Assembly: GCF_030704535.1 (NCBI RefSeq)
Contig: NC_081807.1
Coordinates: 19,692,001-19,756,000, forward strand
DNA length: 64,000 nucleotides
Source of the DNA: Vitis vinifera
Taxonomy: Eukaryota > Streptophyta > Magnoliopsida > Vitales > Vitaceae
Reading direction: 5' to 3'
The position numbers were made by a program, and so were the translations under genes. How positions within the stretch are numbered: position 1 is the first letter of the stretch; each line of letters opens with the position of its first letter. Shown in pieces: positions 47,401 through 61,946 of this stretch. The notes below the pieces were generated by a model. It was given only the letters and a program-made list of their open reading frames with translations. It had not been told where the DNA came from and did not search any database.

Positions 47401-50400
47401 CTTAACTTTCTTTTTCTTTTTCTAATATTTTTTGAGAACCTAACACAATCTCAATAGTTGTTATTAAAAGAAAAAAAATATATTATGATGACACAAATTA
47501 AATAATTCATCATTTTTAATTATTTAATATTTTATGAGATACTTTAAAGGTAGAGTTAATTATACTTAATTATAAATCTATAAATAATTCAAGTATTATT
47601 CATACTGCATTCCTAAAAATTTGATACTTGCAATTTTATTCTATAATTTTATATTTATTATTATTGATCCATCCAACAAATGATGATAATATTGTAGCTA
47701 AAGACATTAAAAAATCCAATAAATTCAATCTTTTCAAACAAAGAGAATGCTAAGCGACTAGAGATTGATTCTAGTTCTTACATTAGAAACCTCAAAATTG
47801 TTCTTTACATGCTTTAAATACATTGTAGTTTCTATTAATGGTATTCTTGCAAAAAACAATTAAGCCTTAAAATATTTCATGCTTCATTAAATAGATTTTT
47901 TTTTCCTGAAAAAAAGGCTTCCAATATTTGAGGTCTTTCAATCCATCCACAAGATGACTTGACCAATATTTAATGAAATTTGTAATATGAAGGTGTTGGT
48001 GCAATAACCTAAAGATAAAAATAATTGCATGGATATATATAAGGTCTTAAAACGGTTTGATGCCACCAATATTACTTATATATGCATGCATGTGAAAACA
48101 AGTTTAATATACCATAGAGAATTTATTGAGGAAAAAGAAAACAAAGATGTCTCTTGACCCTTGAAACATCTCATATTTGTTGGCTTTTAATATCTATACT
48201 TGAACTCTAAACCTTATTTCACTATTTATCCTTCACGTTTTACATTTCTACGTACTTGGCATGATATTTATGATTAAATTTACAAACTTTTCCTTCTCAT
48301 ATCCTAGAATATGTATCGAGATATTCTATCAAAAATTGTTTGCTTCACCCATTGAGCCATCTTCACATTGAAGAAGGCTAAATAAAACATTTATCCAAGG
48401 GGTGGAAAGGAATATTGATTACATAATGCAATGATGAAGTAGAAATCACATGTATGTGACAATTACTTGTGAGCTTGCAGGAGAATCAACCACTAGGAAC
48501 ATTACCTAAGCATATGGTCAAATTACATAAAGAGTTGTGGAACAAACCAGGAAAGGATATAGACAGGTAATGAAGTTTGCATTTAAAAGGCACCTAATAG
48601 AACACTGGTTGAAGATTATAGTTATGATTATTCAAAAAAATTTCTTCCCTAAGGTTTTTATTTCATTTCCTTACATTATTTCTTTGGTATAGAAAAGACT
48701 CTTTTTTCTCGATCAATTGCAAGAAGACTCAAATTTTATTATAGGGTAGTACATCTTCATTCTAGTATAAATTTTGTTAAAATTTTATCACAAGGTCTCA
48801 TGGTTCTAAAAGAAGCTTCCATTTATTGTTTTCATGGGTCTTTTAGTTGCATTTTCCAATTTTTTTTTCTCCTCTTTCTTGTAAGGTAATCTTCCATTTA
48901 CCATAATGGTTATATTTTGAACCTTGATAGCACATATTTTGATCAATACATGACACCTAGCATATATGAAACCAAATTGTAGGACATGTATTGTTATTTA
49001 AATAGACAAAGAATATAGATTTATAATAATGTTAGCACATGTTAACATCTACAGATTTTAGATCTTATAAAATTAACAAGTTGTCCCTTTAAACTATTAA
49101 GTCAAAATTGTTGATTGAAGTTCACCTTGCACACTTGATGCTCCTATTGGAACCTAGGATCCAATGTCCTTGGATGAAGTGATCATAGCCTCTCAACCAT
49201 CCAACTATGGTCCTCATTCTGCACATTACTATGGAGTCATCTAAAAATATTTTCCAATCAAGGAATATTGAAATGGTTGATAAGGTATGAAAGTTTCCTT
49301 ATCTTTGAAAGTAGATTTGAGGTTACTAGCTTTGTTGACACTTTTATACCCAAATGCTAAACATTTAATAAATCTAAAAGGATCTCATAGGCTTTTAACT
49401 AAGTATGATTTTTCTACTATTGTTGAGCAAGCCTTCATTAAAATATTATAGGTGGCTAAAAAATAGCATGTCCCGTATCGTCTTTTATAGTTATCAAAAA
49501 CTCCTAATTTTACATCATCCCAATTTTAAAACTAAATTGAAACGCAATCACACACCATCTCTCTCACTCCTTGGATCAAAGATACATAAGTTTAGAGACA
49601 TAATAGAAATCTTCAATAAATTCAAATACTTATTGAAAGTTAAGGAATTTAGGAACCATTTTTTCTACAAAAAAAATCTTTTAAAATGAATAGAAAACAA
49701 GGCCTACATATGTAGCACTTAGGTGACATGGCTTTATTTAAAGTTTTTATATGTTTCTATTTTAGATCCTATCCATTTTGTCATTATTTAACATTAGGCA
49801 GTTGTGTGTTATGAATTTGATTATAAAAGGCTTCTTATATCCTATTCACAAATTATTTATTACTACATTCCTTAATTAATTTCAATTGTTATGATAGTAA
49901 GTAATGTTCTATTTCCAAGTTGAAATGAAAATTGATTTTGGTTGTCCTTTGAGGGCTTTGACTATTTTTGCACCATTTTTTTTTTATACCCAATGGCTTT
50001 TGGCCACTCTTGCTTTGTTTGTTGAAACCTCTCAACCTTCCTTAACATTAATATAATCTCATTTTAGTTATACTTTTTCTTACATGTGTTCCAGTTGGGG
50101 GGTTGTAATGAAAATGAAATCTATTCCAGAAGGTTTTCCTACTCTTGAAGAAAACTCGCAACCTATGGTAATGTTTATCCAATTGCATTTTTCTTTAATT
50201 TACACAACCATATCTCCTTTCGATTCTAAAAAATATCAATGCACTCATTAGTCCACTAATTAAGCTTGAGGATCTTTATTCTTTGTTTTTAGTTGGCTTT
50301 GTAGTTTTTCATATATAGACTTGTTAATTATCACATGCTTAACATAGGATTTTAACTCTACTTAAAATTCTTTCAAATCATACCCATACTATCTATTACC

Positions 50401-53400
50401 TAATTAAGAAAAGGTATCAAAGTATGTTTTGAAGTAAGAGTTATATATTGCTCTAAGTTTTGGTGGTAGTACTCGATTGCTAGAAGAAATTTAATCATTT
50501 AAAAAAATATTTTATAAATTATGCACATTATTACAGTATGTCTAAGTGTTAAACTAGATCAAAGAAATAAAAATTGCATTCTTATAAAGTATGTTAGAAA
50601 CACAAAGATAGGCTAGGTTGATTAACAAATCAATAATAGGACAATACAAATTCAGTTGAAAATAGGAATATATAAAATTGATAATTCGTAGATTGATGAG
50701 CAAACGATTGAAGGAAAAGCTTATATTGGAGAATACAAAGTGACACACACCATATGGGAAGTAGGTGCTTGTTAGTGGAACCATCTACTTATGTCATCCT
50801 TGCTTAGATAAGTGACTTTGTGGTTGGTGTTGTGGATAATTTTAATGCTAAATAAAATGGGTTTCCTTGTTGTGAAGATACCTAGAGATGTGATGACTAG
50901 TTAGTTGATCATGTTAAAACGAATTAAAATGATCTTACTATATGTAGGTAGTTCTTACGTGGTAAAAAAATCTGTAAAACAAGAAGCTATGGTAGTATAG
51001 TGGAACCAATTGTCTTCCACTTGGATGGTTAAAATTGTAAGTAATTAAGATAGAAAAAAAATGTGAATTAAGGCGATAATGATCAAGTGATAAGGTAAAT
51101 AAAATTCATATTTGAAAAATGGCAAAATTGATTGAATTTGAAGATATAAAAGTTGTCCAAATTCAAATTTTATCAATCAAACAAAAAAGCTTCATACTTG
51201 GAGTTAACTAGAGATCAATCTCTATTATGATTTAGGTCATCATTGTAGGAAATCATGAATCTCTTATTCATTCCCTACTCCGAGTTCAAGTTAGGTGTAT
51301 GTATTTCTTCCTAAGGATCTAGATACTAGAAATGGAAGCAAAAGATACAATTTTTAACAAAAAGGTCTAGATTAAAAATGCTACACTTTAAAGAACTTTA
51401 ATATTTGGATATTAACAAATCTAATCCATGCGGTGAAAATGAAGATGAATTCTCTGGAAGTCTCGTACACCCAAAATCTTCCACCTAATGGCTTTAACAT
51501 GATCTTGGCATTTTAACTGATAAGAAGGTATGAAGGATGGAGGTTGTTACTTTTCTTTCTTTGGAGGTGGAAGACAACTCTCTTGAAAACCTTAGGTCCT
51601 AAGGGGGTATTTATATGGTTCCTTAATTAGGCTTAAGTGATTTAAGCCCACTAAAGGCTTGGGTTGCTTGATCTAGCCCAAAATGGGTTCTAATTAATTA
51701 ATTAACCTTATGGTGCCACCTAATTAATCAATTAGTCCAATCCCGATACTTTGCTCACTAACCCCTATGCAACCTTATGTAGTTACCAAAATTCCCTTAT
51801 GCATAAAAGTGAACTAAAAGTCAATCCAACCCTCATAGATTGTGCCATTAAGGTATATAATCTCAAGCACGGACCACTAGGACTTATAGGATAGTATTGG
51901 TGCCCTTAGAATCCAATTATGAAGTTAATTCAACATCCCATTACAAAGAATCAGCTACACTCCAGTACTTTATGTAAATAACAATGAAACACTAAGTGCT
52001 CAAATTTGTGACTTGTTATCCATTGCGTTCAATCTCCTTATGAATAGGTGTTCATAGTCTAACCAAGTAAACACTGTCAACCTTTCAAGGCTTCCTTTAC
52101 TATCCTTAAGTTATAGATCTTCCTATTGTGTGTTCAATTGACATATCTTAGCTCTCAAAGAGCTTAAATCAAGTTCAACTTAAGGAACTACGACATAATT
52201 TACATAGACACACATCTTTAGGATCACCCAAGGGGACACTCTATCTCAATCCCATGAAATATCATATTGTCTTTATTAAGAATACCTATTGCTACTGACT
52301 TCCATCAATTGTAACCCAATCCATAGGAAATATATAATCAATTTATGATATCATCCCTACGTTAAAGCCATTATTAACTTTACCACAAACTCAATATTCT
52401 CTCTGAGAAACAACATGATGAAGCAATTTGGTGAAGTCATGACAACTTAATAGCTTTATATCATGGCTTACCATAGGTCTTGTTCAATGTGTAACCATAT
52501 ACACTAGTGCACTCACCTTGGAAAATCCATTTCAATGGCTAAAACTAACAATCTTTCCAATTAGGAGGTAGTGTACTACAACCTCTAATGGATTACCTAG
52601 GCCCATGAACTGGTTGTGAACAAGTCATTTACTTGCAAGGAACCTGTGACTTGGACCTTTCGTACAACTCCTAATGCACCCAAGTTACATACATTGAAAG
52701 AGATGTAGATCATAATACTTACAAGGTATAATGCATCAAATGGAGATAAAAGTGAACAAGAAATTTATTAATAAATAATAAAATTCAAAAGTTTATTACA
52801 TCATATCATACTTTTAAGGGTTTTATCCTAACAATTATGATCTACACTTTATCAATCTAGGTTAAAGACATTAAAATCTCATTTAAATTGATATATGATT
52901 TAGCTTTAAGTTTATATCAATTTAATGCTCAAATTGGGTCTCTTAGTTGCATGGATCAAGAATACATAATTAGTTTAATTCATCTTCAACCACCCTTCCC
53001 ATATATCCTATAATGAAACTACATAATTTCACCAAATCTAACATTAAGTATTCAGTGAATCGAGAAAGATAACATTATATTCCTTATTCTAGGCATATTT
53101 TCTTAAAATAATCAATCAAAAAATTTAATCAAGATCACCATCCATTCATAGCTCCAATTAACCAATTCACCATGGATCTTGACTCTAGTTCTTTTCTTCT
53201 CTATAAAAGTGAAAATGAGCCACTCATTTTTTGGAGATCTAATGGTACAAAATATGTTTCACTCTAAACAAAATGAATGAAAATTGCTAAGAAAGTAAAA
53301 TAAAAAGGTATTTCTCCAAATGAAAAATTATACAACTCTCTCAATTACAAAAATGGCTAAAAAAAATCTTAAATGACAATTCTTAACTCCTATGTATAGT

Positions 53401-56400
53401 GATTACAATGAACACATGGTACAAAAATAGGTGACTAATTTTTTTAGCCCATCAAGAATTTTCCAATTATGCTAACCCAGTAATGGAATGAGCCTTTCAC
53501 TTTTAAATATGGAGAATTAGCATTGAGTTGAATTCTTCTCACATGGTGGATTTGATACTCATATGAGCATGCAAGGCTCTATGGAGAATTCATCATTATG
53601 ACATTACTCAACCTTTCTTTGAATGAGTCTAGTGCGAATAGCACATGAGAATGTAGTTGGATTACACCAATTTTGTGGCTGCTCGAATAGGGATTTAAAA
53701 GGCTCACATAGGTGTTAAAAAATAGTGTGAAAATAATACTCAATGATGGCCTTTTATGGAGCTTTGCATAGGCATTCCAACCATTATAAAACCAACCAAA
53801 AGCATACAGATTATAACTTTGTTGGCATAATAATCCAAAGATTCACATGGATATTCAAAATTGGTTGTTTCTCGTTCAAATATAGCTACAATTCCCTTAT
53901 CAAATTAACTATTCATACAAACTTCCAACCATGAAATTTCAACCTTTAAAGTTGCTTAATGCATGAAGTTCCCAACCAAGCTTGGATTCTTCATTTCCTT
54001 CCAAAGATCAATCTCTAGCCTTTCTCCAAATCTATTAAATTCATCACTCCCTATTGTACTTTTTGGATGACACCAAGATAATAGGGGTACATGCTCTTTA
54101 GATCCTAAGGCTGCTAGATCTACTAGATAGTGAAAGCAAGGAAACATAGATCTAGGTGTTATAAAAATTGTACCTTTGGATTTGGATGTTCCCAGATCCT
54201 ACTCTAGTTGATGCAATGATCTTAAAAATCTCGTGATCTTCCACCTGATGTCACTATCTTCGATCCTTGGCACATGTGTAAAGTGGCTACACGCCTTAAA
54301 GAGAGAGATAAAGGGAGGCTAGGTTTTTAAAAGACTACTAGTCTCGAAGTTAGAGTCTAACCCTAAAACCCAAGGGGTTTATATAAACTCTTCTATGGGC
54401 TTAAGTAACTTTGGCCTAACTTAAGCTTGGGTCACTTAATCTAACTCACTACATCTTAATTAATTAATTAACCCTAATGGGCTTTAGTTAAGTAATTAGC
54501 CCAATCCAGAAAAACCTAAAAACATTAATCATAAATTCATGTGCAACCTTTCTCTTTTACCAAAACTCTCTTATGTATACAAATTATTAACTCTCCATAA
54601 AACATCAAAACTTTGGGCCAACAAAGACTATAAGCTCGAGTAGGGACCATTAGGACCCATAGGAAAATACTATCCCTCTCAAAATCAAATTTCAAAATTG
54701 ACTCGACATTTCACTAAAGAAAGTAAACTGCACTCCAATGTCGTATGATATTACATCGAGATAAAAATTTATTAATCCAATTTAATCAATTTCTTGAGTT
54801 CATGAACTACTATCCACTAGATGTAGACTCCACATGAACTGATGTTTATAAGTTAATAAGGTGAAAGTTATCAACCTCTCAAGATTACCTCTATCATTAT
54901 TAAGTCTCAAATATTTCTATTATGTGATCAACTAATATACTCTAACTCACAAAGAGCATATATTAAATTCCACTAAGGATTTACTATGACCACATATTTC
55001 ATGATTACAAATCCTTAAGATCATCTAAGTGGACATATTTTCTTAGACTTATTAGATATCATGGTACATATCTTGATAATACCTATTGTCACCTGCTTTA
55101 TCTTGGAAACCCCAAATTTATCTATTCCCGGTTCAACCTTGGTTCGTCTCAGGGAGGGGCTAGCCAAACTTTCCCAATGATGGCACCAGTTTTTGGTTTT
55201 GTCATGAGGCAAGTTGCCACGGTTCTGAACTCCCGATAAATTGGTGTCCATGGTCTAAAAAGGTAAACCCATTAAGATTACCTTTCCAATCCTTGAGTTA
55301 CAAATCTTCCTATTATGTGATCAAATAACTCCAATGAGCATATGTCAGATTCCACTAAAGGAATTACTACAACCATATATAGATTTCATGATCACATATT
55401 CTTAAGATCACCTAAGGGGACACACTGTCTCAATCCTATGAGATATCATGGTGTCTCTATTGATAATACTTGTTATTAACAACCTTCATTAATAGTGACC
55501 CAATCTATAGGGATATATGACCACTTTAGAGTCTCACCCATAGGTCAAAACCTCCTATTGATTTTAGCACAAGCTCAATATCCTCTCAAAGTTGAAAATC
55601 CATACAATCTAGTAGCTTGGTGAATCATTAAAACTCGATAACATTACATCATGATTCACCCTAGGTCTTATCCAATGTGTAACCATACACACTAGTACAT
55701 TCACCATGAGAAACCCATCCAAACGACCAAGACAAGTCATCATTCTAATCAGGAGGTAATGTACTATAGTCTCTACAAGATTGCCCAAATCCATGAATCA
55801 ACTGTGAACTACTTATCATCTTACAAGGAACCTATGACTTTTATCTTATGTGCAACTCCTAATGCACCAAAGTCATGTATAATGCAAATTATATAGGTTT
55901 AAATGATCAAATCAATGTCAATGCATAAAAAAGATAGTTAGAGGAAACTGAAGTCTAACTTTGTTATATCATGTCTTGCTTTTAAGGGCTCAATCCCAAA
56001 CTAACCCAAAAAAAAGATTGAGCACTATAGAAAGAATATGTTCCACAATCACATCACCTCTCTATACTATGTCATAAAATAGGTGGTACTTTCTCTCTAT
56101 GCATTTTATTTTTTAGTGGTATTTTGGTTCTTTAAATTGTGTCACTACCCCACTATTATCACATAATAGGATCTTAGATGATACAACCAAGAGAATTAGC
56201 CCTAATCCCATAATGAAAATCCAAAGCCAAACGATATCCTTTGTTGCTTTAGAAGTAGCATCAAATATCACTTAGAGTGTAAACACATATCTAAAGGCAG
56301 ACCTACGAGAGTTCTCATTAGACTGAAAGTCTAAATCCCGATACCCAAGGAATACCAACTCAACGCATGACTCATAAACATATAATCCCTCATTTTCATA

Positions 56401-59400
56401 AGATACTTGAGTATATGCTTGACATACGCCCAAAAGTCTAATCCTTGATTAGACTAATATCTACTTGCCATTCCTACAACAAAGCAAATATTCGATCTAG
56501 CACATAGCAACACATACATAAGCCTACACATTGTAGAAACATAGGGTACTAGCTTAATGCAATTTATCTCTTCATATGTCAAAGGACGCTAATCCTAAGA
56601 AAGACAACTCTAAACTTAAGGGTAGAAACCCTTGGAGTCTTGTATCATGCACTTGATCAAATGTTTGTCAATGTAGGTGATATAGCACAATTTTCCCATT
56701 CTTATAGTCCAAAAATACTTCAAACCCAAGAATATATTGTGTCATCTTCTAATTTTCATCTAGAGATGAGTAGAAAACCAAATCTTAACTGATGACAATA
56801 TCCTTATATCATACCAATGAGTAGATTGTCATCTACCTGCAAGATCTTAAAGCACCATCATGCTTTCTTTCGCCTTCTTGCACACACAAGGCCTTTTGCT
56901 ATGAAAATATTTGGTTACATCATAGTGATGCTAACATCAAGATAATCATTCAAGAATGCTATCTTGATATTCAATTGTTGTATCTCATAGTTGAGATACA
57001 TTGCAATGGATGGCAAACACTCTAATGAATTTTAGTATAACTACTGGTAAAAAGGTTTGTTATAGTTGAAAGAATGTTATCAAACTATGACTTTAGCTAC
57101 AACCTAGCCACATAAAACTCAGTCTTTCCATCTACTTTCATATGGGTTTTACCTCTTCCAATGCTTCTATAGGAACCTAAACTATGTTAGAACACAAATA
57201 TTTTAACCATCCCTTCATAGCTCCTTGCCATAAGTGAGCACTAATGCAACTCACTACTTAATCATAACCTGTGGGATGCAAAACTCCTACTATGATGAGG
57301 CACTTGTGTACTAGAAATACTGAGAATGGAATGTGTTTATACCTTTATATCCATAGTATTCTATGCAATGTAGGACTACCTTTATATCCATAGTATTCTA
57401 TGCAATGTGGACTATCTTTTAGTGTTTTCCAGTCTATATCTTTCTTTGCCATATTCCTTATCATATTGGAGCACATGTTTCAACTCTAATCAAACACTTT
57501 TTTTCAATCCCATGAGATATCATGGTGCCTTTATTAAGAACATGTACCTATTGCTACCAATTTCCATTAACAGTGACCCAATCCATAGGGAATATATGAT
57601 TAGCTTATGATTTCACTCATAGGTCAAAGTCATTGTTAACTTTACCACAAACTCAGTGTTTTCTCAAGGTTGAGAGACAACACAATGAAGCAACTTGGTG
57701 AAGTCATAACTACTTGATAGCCTTAAGTCATGACTTATTATAAGTCCTATCCAATGTGTAACCATACACACTAGTGCACTCACCCTGGGAGACCCATCCT
57801 GATGGTCAAGGACTAGTTGTCCCTCCAATTAGAAGGTAGTGCACTACAACCTCTAATGGGTTGCCTAAGCCCACAAACCACTATAACTAAGTCATCTACT
57901 TGCAAGGAATCATGATTTGGATCTTCCTTGCAACTCCTAATGCACCCAAGTCACATAATGCAAGAGATGCAAGGTAGAATGCTTATAAGGTATAATACAT
58001 AGAATGAGGATAGATAAAAGTGAATTATAAATTTATTAATAAATATTAAAATACAAAAGTTTATTACATCATGTCATACTTTTAAAGGCTCTATCCTAAC
58101 ATTTACTAACATGATAGTTAATTAATTTTGTTAAACCAAACTCTTGAAACATCAATGAGAATTGATTCCCTAACTTAATATCAAATCAGGAAGAACTATC
58201 TTTTAGCATATTAATCATTATATGCATTAATACTTCAATTGGATGAAATTTTATTTAATATTTTGTAGTACTGATACTTCTTGTAACAACATTTTTTTAG
58301 GAAGCTGACAAAGAATTTCATGTAATATTTTGGAACTACTTTATTATCGGTAAGAACTTTATCTTACTCTTTTTCCCTTCTTTTATAGGTAATATATTTA
58401 TTCTCTATTAAGATTCATTATTATATAGATGCATTTATGAAACATTGATTTGCATTCCAAAACTTTAACTATTATCTTGTTTTCTATATATGTTTCATGA
58501 GACTAAGGACAAAAGTTTCCTACTATCTTTTTTATTTTGATTCATTCCACTTTTTATTTTTTAAATTGCCTATTAATTATGTAGCTATTTAGTTATATTT
58601 ATATTTAATTATATACAAGGCTTACATATGAAGAGCTGTAGAAGATAACTTTTGGAAGGTAACATAACATATTGTTGTTTTATCTTTTCAAATTTGATAA
58701 AAAAAAAATGCATCATTTTAGTTAACTTGATTTTTCTTAGTGAACTAAAAATAGAAAAATAAATCATATTAGTTGGTAATAGTGAGCATAATGTTATGCC
58801 ATGGGAGATAGATTTAAAAAAATATCTAAAGGAACAAGTGATGAATAATGGGTTATCATATGTTAAGGTCAAAAAATAATTTTGAATGTTTAGTCAATTT
58901 CAACATTGTTTGTTCAATAATTATTACAACATTTTTTATAAAGATTTGAGCTATTTTAAAACATTAAAACTTATTTATCCATAATAAAAAAAATTAAAAA
59001 GATTATAACATTTGTCCATTTTATTAAACTATATCCAATACCAATTGATTTATGCATTAGTACAATTATTGGTAATGTTATATTCAACCATCCATGTAGA
59101 ATCTTCATCAATGTGTGAGATAATTCAATATTTAATGATGACTACAAGGAATGAAATTGTGGAGTCCTTCCTCCCTCATTTTTTGTATTTCATTGTCTTG
59201 ATTCTTAGATAACATATTATGGACTTCCCCATGAGCTTGGCCATTAGACTTTTAGTTTGAGAAACATTATGGAGGACTTCTCTTGAAATACAAAACTTAA
59301 TCTATGAAAAAACATTAATTTTTCTTTGTTTTTTAAACCCATCAAATCTATTAGCTTAAAAATATTGTGTGCTCATAAGGACCAACTATTAAGGTGAAAC

Positions 59401-61946
59401 TTCATTAAGGAAAGATTCATAAAAAAGACTGGGCATGAAATTGATCTTTGACACACATGGTTCAAAAGAGTAAGGATTTGTCAAATTATAAATTAGTGAT
59501 TCTTGTGACCTATATGCCTTTGAGTTTGATGCAACTATCATATAATTACGTTCTTATACTTCTAGTTCTCTAACATCCTTCATGGATGCAACTTTCATTT
59601 CTCAACTAAAATAAGCCCTATGCTCATCTTAAATACCAAACCTAAGACTTTGCATATTAATTATCAAATTAGATATTAGCAAATCAACCTTTTTTTATGG
59701 AAAGCATTCATTAAATCCAATAGGTATTAAATACATTTTGTCTTAGCAGAGTCATAGAGTTACTTTTTCCTTTTTGAGATCATAAGAATTGTGCATCTTA
59801 AAGTAGGGATAATTATTTACCTCATCATGGATGCATTCCTCTGTTTTTTTTTCCCTTAAAAGATCCTCCTCCTCTTGATATCAAGGATTTTAACCACTTA
59901 TATTTAATCTCACATTTGACATTGAAGTCAAGAAGAATAGAACAAGTATCAAGAAAGAATGTATATTATCTTCAATAGTCACCATCCCCACCTTAAAGGT
60001 CGTAAAGTCAGTATTTATATCTACTTCTCAAATCTACAAACATCAATAAAATATCTAAAATATTGAACAATAAACAAGTACTATTCTCTAAAACAAAATA
60101 AAAAAATAAACTATTGCTATAAAAAAATTTAATACACCATCATTGTGGTAACAAAATTTCGATGAATTATATCATCTTTCAAGTGCTTGTTTTAAAATGT
60201 GTACTATGTACTGAACATGGTTTCAAAATTTCTAGTGTTGGTATAAAAAATTGGCAACTTTAAAAGTACCATTCCTCATGACTTTCTCAAGTTTCTCATA
60301 CCTCAAACACACCCTAATAATCACAAATTACTCCTTAAAACACCATTTTCATGGAATCAAGCTCAAAAAGAAAAATTGCATACTTATATCAATATTTTGG
60401 ATGAGACGTCAAACTAGTATTACAATTTCGATAATTAGGTGAAGTAATTTGTTCCAAATATTGTTCAATGAGTATGTTGTTGAAGTGGGTATTGAATCTT
60501 TGATACCAAGTCTCACTTGCATCAAATTTGAATCAAAGTATTGTCAATTGTAATTGCCAAATAATACCAAGACTTGATATCTCTAAGGCCTCTATTGAAA
60601 TTTTGATGAGTCATCTCATGTATCAATTTTGTTTCAATATAAACCATTGGGCTTCGAAATTATTTTGTTAACAATCCTTCCCTTCACAATTTTCAACATC
60701 AAAATACACCTTTAGGTATTGATTTGGATTTAGCATTTCAACTATGCCCTTTTCCTTGCCTTTTTCATATTTTCTTATGGATCCAAGCTTCTCCACCTTG
60801 CTTTCATCATTCTCATAACTCTAAATTGTCTTTGATACTTCCCACCAAGACTTAATCCTTTTTTTTATTTTGCATTCTACACTAGATAAACATATATATT
60901 ACTACTTAAATTGGAACATAGCATACGTTTATGCTAAAACAAAATGATTATCACTTAAGGTATATAAAAATTCATTTTTAGCATATATAAACATTTATTT
61001 GAGTGATAATCAATATGTTTTCTCTAATATACTAAATAATCATCCAAGTGTTTAATTTGAGTTCTCATCATTGTTCCATAGAAACTCTATTTTTTTCTTA
61101 GAAATATTGTGAATTATGTGGATTATAGAGAGTAAATTTTCAAAAATGTGAGTTCCTAAAGTACTTGAGTTTAGGTTCAATTTAACTAGCATATATTTGT
61201 ATTCTTGTGTTCAAAGGTCTCACATAGATTATCGTTTTTTAAACATCATTCCCCATCCTTTAGGGCTTACTTGAATTAGTAAAATCTTATATTTCATTGC
61301 CATAAACTTTTATTTAATAAATCATATTTTTGTTACTCAATCCTATAATTGAGAAACTATAAACTTTGGTTGATCCTAATAGTTCCTCATCTAGGATTCA
61401 TTTAGTAAATAATATGGTAGGACTATTCATTTTTCTCTAAGTTTTTCAAGGCTACTATGCATACTTTTATATCACATTTGACAATTTTATGGCCTAGTTT
61501 GTTGATTCCTTTGGATCGTTTTATTATTCTACTTCAAACTAATTGTTCTATCCATGAAATATTTAGTGGATTTTTGTTTCCGTAAATTGATCGATATCAT
61601 GTCTCATTATATTCACCTCATTTTATCATATAGACTTGCCTTCATATTTTTAGAAAACCATTATTTGATATTTTAGAAGTAAACATTCAATTACTCATTT
61701 ATTGCACTTAACATTGTATGTAAATAAATTGTATTTTTATACTAATTTCTTTTTTTTCCTCTACATTATTGCATTATGAGTTTTAAGATATTCAACCAAA
61801 ACTGCTAATTAATGAAAATCAAGCCAAATTAACTTGGATTACATTGTTGATTGATTTAACATGTTTATATTAGGATTGGATATTGAAGATTTGTCACAGA
61901 AAAAAGATGGATGTTGTGGTAGTTGTTCTTTGACGTCTTGGCCAAG
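43328..61946 (+). CDS. Gene B: NB-ARC-diacylglycerol kinase-like fusion, first 8 exons (partial at window end)
   Basis: Exons: 43328-44433, 46141-46255, 46333-46428, 46508-46648, 48481-48566, 50095-50167, 58301-58349 and 61874-61946. The gene continues past 64000, where exons 9-12 are expected by analogy with gene A. All junctions are GT-AG with the same phases as gene A, and the frame is open for 579 residues plus a split codon. The NB-ARC has [15 protein letters not shown] (again D-G, not D-D) and CDGLPLA. The DGK part has the same degenerate SGDAM and GSKAN motifs. Exons 3 and 4 are base-for-base identical to gene A, whereas exon 5 differs at 12 of 28 residues. The exon 1 donor here is a better consensus (CAG/GTAATA). 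If intron 1 is retained, a stop follows at 44435. Confidence 0.82.
44434..46140 (+). other. Gene B intron 1
   Basis: AT-rich. Aligns along its whole length with 7285-8943. It carries an extra 38 bp or so near 45510-45545 and a longer A-run near 45955. Nothing else is recognised. Confidence 0.75.
46649..48480 (+). other. Gene B intron 4
   Basis: Counterpart of 9451-12028 but lacks the 715-bp segment. Single TATTATT at the junction near 47600. No feature recognised. Confidence 0.75.
48567..50094 (+). other. Gene B intron 5
   Basis: Nearly identical to 12115-13631. No feature recognised. Confidence 0.7.
51220..52833 (-). mobile_element. Solo-LTR-like repeat, antisense (copy of 14760-16375)
   Basis: Ends in the same 'tatcctaaca'. 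It differs by scattered substitutions and a short deletion near 52400 ('ctctctgagaaac' where gene A has extra bases). The left end is uncertain. Confidence 0.65.
54190..56005 (-). mobile_element. LTR-like repeat with internal duplication, antisense (copy of 17730-19545)
   Basis: Same internal block duplication and the same unique spacer (about 55110-55250) as in gene A intron 6. The rearrangement therefore predates the gene duplication. Confidence 0.6.
56025..57180 (-). mobile_element. Degenerate Copia pol relic, antisense (copy of 19565-20720)
   Basis: Retains the same broken reverse transcriptase ([12 protein letters not shown], about 56820-56845) and RNase H (CDNSG-like, about 56150) landmarks, with additional substitutions. 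Inactive. Confidence 0.8.
57490..58101 (-). mobile_element. Truncated LTR copy, antisense (copy of 21030-21643)
   Basis: Ends 'tatcctaaca' at 58101, with the same truncated left side as its counterpart. Confidence 0.65.
58350..61873 (+). other. Gene B intron 7
   Basis: AT-rich, aligns with 21892-25409. No feature recognised. Confidence 0.7.

Larger units (their letters stand above)
50168..58300 (+). other. Gene B intron 6 (retrotransposon-filled)
   Basis: Same arrangement of LTRs and Copia relic as gene A intron 6, offset by about 36.46 kb, so the insertions were inherited by duplication. Parts outside the listed elements are AT-rich without recognised features. Confidence 0.75.
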